DNA of 64,000 nt from Epiperipatus broadwayi (lineage: Eukaryota > Onychophora > Udeonychophora > Euonychophora > Peripatidae): the NCBI GenBank assembly GCA_028023455.1, contig JAQFVV010000112.1:1366001-1430000 (forward strand), written 5' to 3'. Positions 62,404 to 64,000 of this stretch are shown here, piece by piece. Numbering within the stretch: position 1 is the stretch's first letter; each line of letters starts with the position of its first letter. The translations under genes and the position numbers were made by a program. The notes under the pieces are model-generated. The model did not search any database and was not told where the DNA came from. It saw only the letters and a list, made by a program, of their open reading frames with translations.

Positions 62404-62815
62404 ACTCATCATCATTTTCAATCATTATCAGCCTTCTATACGATGAAGATCTAATTTAATCCAGTTTCTCCTATTAGTAGTAGTCTTTCCACATCACACC
62501 AAAAACTTCCTTATTTAATCCCTCCAACTCACATGCGGTTTCTTTCTAGGTCTTTTACGGTCTCCGAAATTTCGAAGGAAATAATATATATTTAATGTCC
62601 AAAATATGATCTTCATTTCATTCAGTGTTAATCCATTATCCAAATTTAATCGAGTTTCTTTGATCAGTAACTTCTCAACACATTGCTTCAGCAAACATCA
62701 TCTTTTAAGTCTTTAACTATCAACCATACCAGTCTCGACTATTTCATTCTTTTAATGATATCTTTTTGTTCTTTCACCTTGATCTCTCCTTAGTATTCCC
62801 AGCATATATCTTAAG
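62404..62815 (-). mobile_element. RTE-like LINE 3' fragment
   Basis: The start CATCATCATTTTCAATCATT, CACATCACACC, TCACATGCGGTTTCTTTCTA and GGTCTTTTACGGTCTC match the 3' end of the copy at 34712. Beyond an insertion-like break at about 62575-62640, the part TTTTAATGATATC...TTGTTCTTTCACC, then TAGTATTCCCAGCATATATC, continues the same region. It is 5' truncated and has no usable frame. Confidence 0.7.
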
Positions 62816-63520
62816 TACAATAAATAAAATTACATAAAGACTTTCTTGTTTGTTTACAGAAGAAAAAATGCACCTTACTTGTGATTAATGATACATTGTT
62901 TTAATATTTTATTTTATTTTTGTTGTTACGATTGAAAGATTTAAATTCCTCTACATTTTGTTCTGAAATATGTAAAACAGCATAAAGGCTGAGCATGAGA
63001 AAGAAAGGAAAATGTAAAATTTGTGGATAGTTGTATTTTGATATTGTGGTTTGTTGTTATTATCTCTATAACTGTTTCTGATTGAACTTCAGTTTATTTA
63101 GTTAATTGTTATACTTCTAATGATTGGGTAAGAATGAATTCAAATGCAAATGTTAGAAAGAACTATGGATTCCTTTTATTAGTTTTATTAGTAGTTTTAT
63201 GTATAAAAATGTTCTCCGTATTTAATAATTTTTTTTAAATTTTGGCCAAAACAATTATAGTTGAAAACTATGTTGTGCTTTCATTTTAATATACAATAAG
63301 TAACAGTTAATTTGCTTTCCTTTTTTATCTAATACATGTGAAATACCATTAGTTTGGCAACAAATATTCCAATAATTTAAACTTGACAAAATTACAGTCT
63401 TTCAAGTTGTCACTACTGCCAGCATATTATTTTAACATAAGTTATCATTTTATTTGAGTGAAATTTTTTACATATACTTAAATATGCATGCATTTAAATA
63501 AATAATAAACACAGTACTTC
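62816..63520. other. AT-rich gene-free spacer
   Basis: Nothing recognisable in this interval. Confidence 0.4.
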
Positions 63521-63907
63521 AATTAAATTATGAGCACTAGGAGCCCCTAGATAAGAAAAGCTTAAGTTTCATTGTTTGTCATAATATTATGCTAAGCTGC
63601 TTTTGATGTTTTGATTTTATGCTAGGAACACTTAGATAAGAAAAGCTTACATTTCAGCATTTGTTATAATTTTATGCTAAGCTGCTTTCGATATCTTAAT
63701 CTGATATCATATTTGAATATGATATCAGATCAAGATATCGAAAATGGCTTAGCATAATATAATAAACGTTGAAACTTAAGCTTTTCTTATCTAAGTGTTC
63801 CTAGCATATAATCAAGACATCAAAAGCAGCTTAGCATAATATTATAACAAACAATGAAACTTAAGCTTGTCTTATCTAAGTGTTCTTAGCGATTATAATT
63901 TAATTAA
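63521..63907. mobile_element. Long nested palindrome (foldback element)
   Basis: Arms of about 190 bp, 63521-63712 and 63717-63907, mirror each other around GATATCATAT-TTGA-ATATGATATC, centred at about 63714. Each arm contains two diverged copies of a unit of about 95 bp (TAAGAAAAGCTTAAGTTTCA ... TATGCTAAGCTGCTTT), so four units are present as two direct plus two inverted. The outer ends AATTAAATTAT and ATAATTTAATT also match. No coding content and no certain target duplication. Most simply a foldback/MITE-like element. Confidence 0.85.
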
Positions 63908-64000
63908 ATTACAATTTGTGTAAGAAAAGTTAACATATATATAATAAACACATTACTGTAAATCATTAATATACTCAATTCATTAAATACTGTACCTATA

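Overview
The window looks like nuclear DNA of an invertebrate animal. It is very AT-rich, full of homopolymers and microsatellites, and dominated by old eukaryotic transposable elements. There is no bacterial-style gene packing, no operon and no long host ORF. RTE-like LINEs with GATGAT-type 3' tails, tRNA-derived SINE-like insertions, hAT-related foldback elements and a Ty3/gypsy remnant fit a mollusc, chelicerate or similar genome. The species cannot be named from the sequence. I found no convincing host protein-coding gene; the window is best read as intergenic or large-intron DNA. Most short ORFs are chance openings or antisense shadows of decayed retroelements.

Layout. 1-868: 3' end of an RTE-like LINE (+). 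1381-1532: a half copy of an inverted-repeat element (family B). 7378-8230: two short inverted-repeat elements. 8370-11100: a decayed second LINE lineage (+), split by a 366-bp foldback element at 9297-9662. 12215-12645: a (AAT)n array of about 430 bp. 13815-14505: a decayed hAT-type transposase. 14611-15141: an element with about 80-bp inverted arms. 16366-17510: an inverted repeat, a small RTE 3' fragment and a family-B copy. 19978-20420: a family-C copy. 22563-25260: two RTE-type 3' halves on the minus strand. 26440-27240: nested inverted repeats, including a 36-bp hairpin.

Second half. 28230-30660: a decayed RTE copy (+) ending at a foldback half-element. 34712-37458: the best-preserved LINE (-), with endonuclease and reverse transcriptase readable in one 662-codon frame and then a frameshift. 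38076-38222: a foldback half-copy with an 8-bp candidate target duplication. 39300-40760: a third LINE lineage (+), interrupted by a tRNA-like SINE. 40930-41065: a possible mariner C-terminus. 46340-51345: a decayed gypsy element with LTR-like ends. 52063-52136: a tRNA-like sequence. 54735-55100: a family-B copy. 55445-55750: a solo-LTR-like sequence. 57270-57560: another RT fragment (-). 62404-62815: an RTE 3' fragment (-). 63521-63907: a long nested palindrome.

How the parts relate. LINE lineages would supply the machinery to mobilise the tRNA-like SINEs, and a hAT-type transposase is the natural mobiliser of the ACAG-ended foldback elements. Every coding element seen here carries stops, frameshifts or truncations, so none looks active in this window. 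The most distinctive content is the set of inverted-repeat families, several present in two to four copies within 64 kb.
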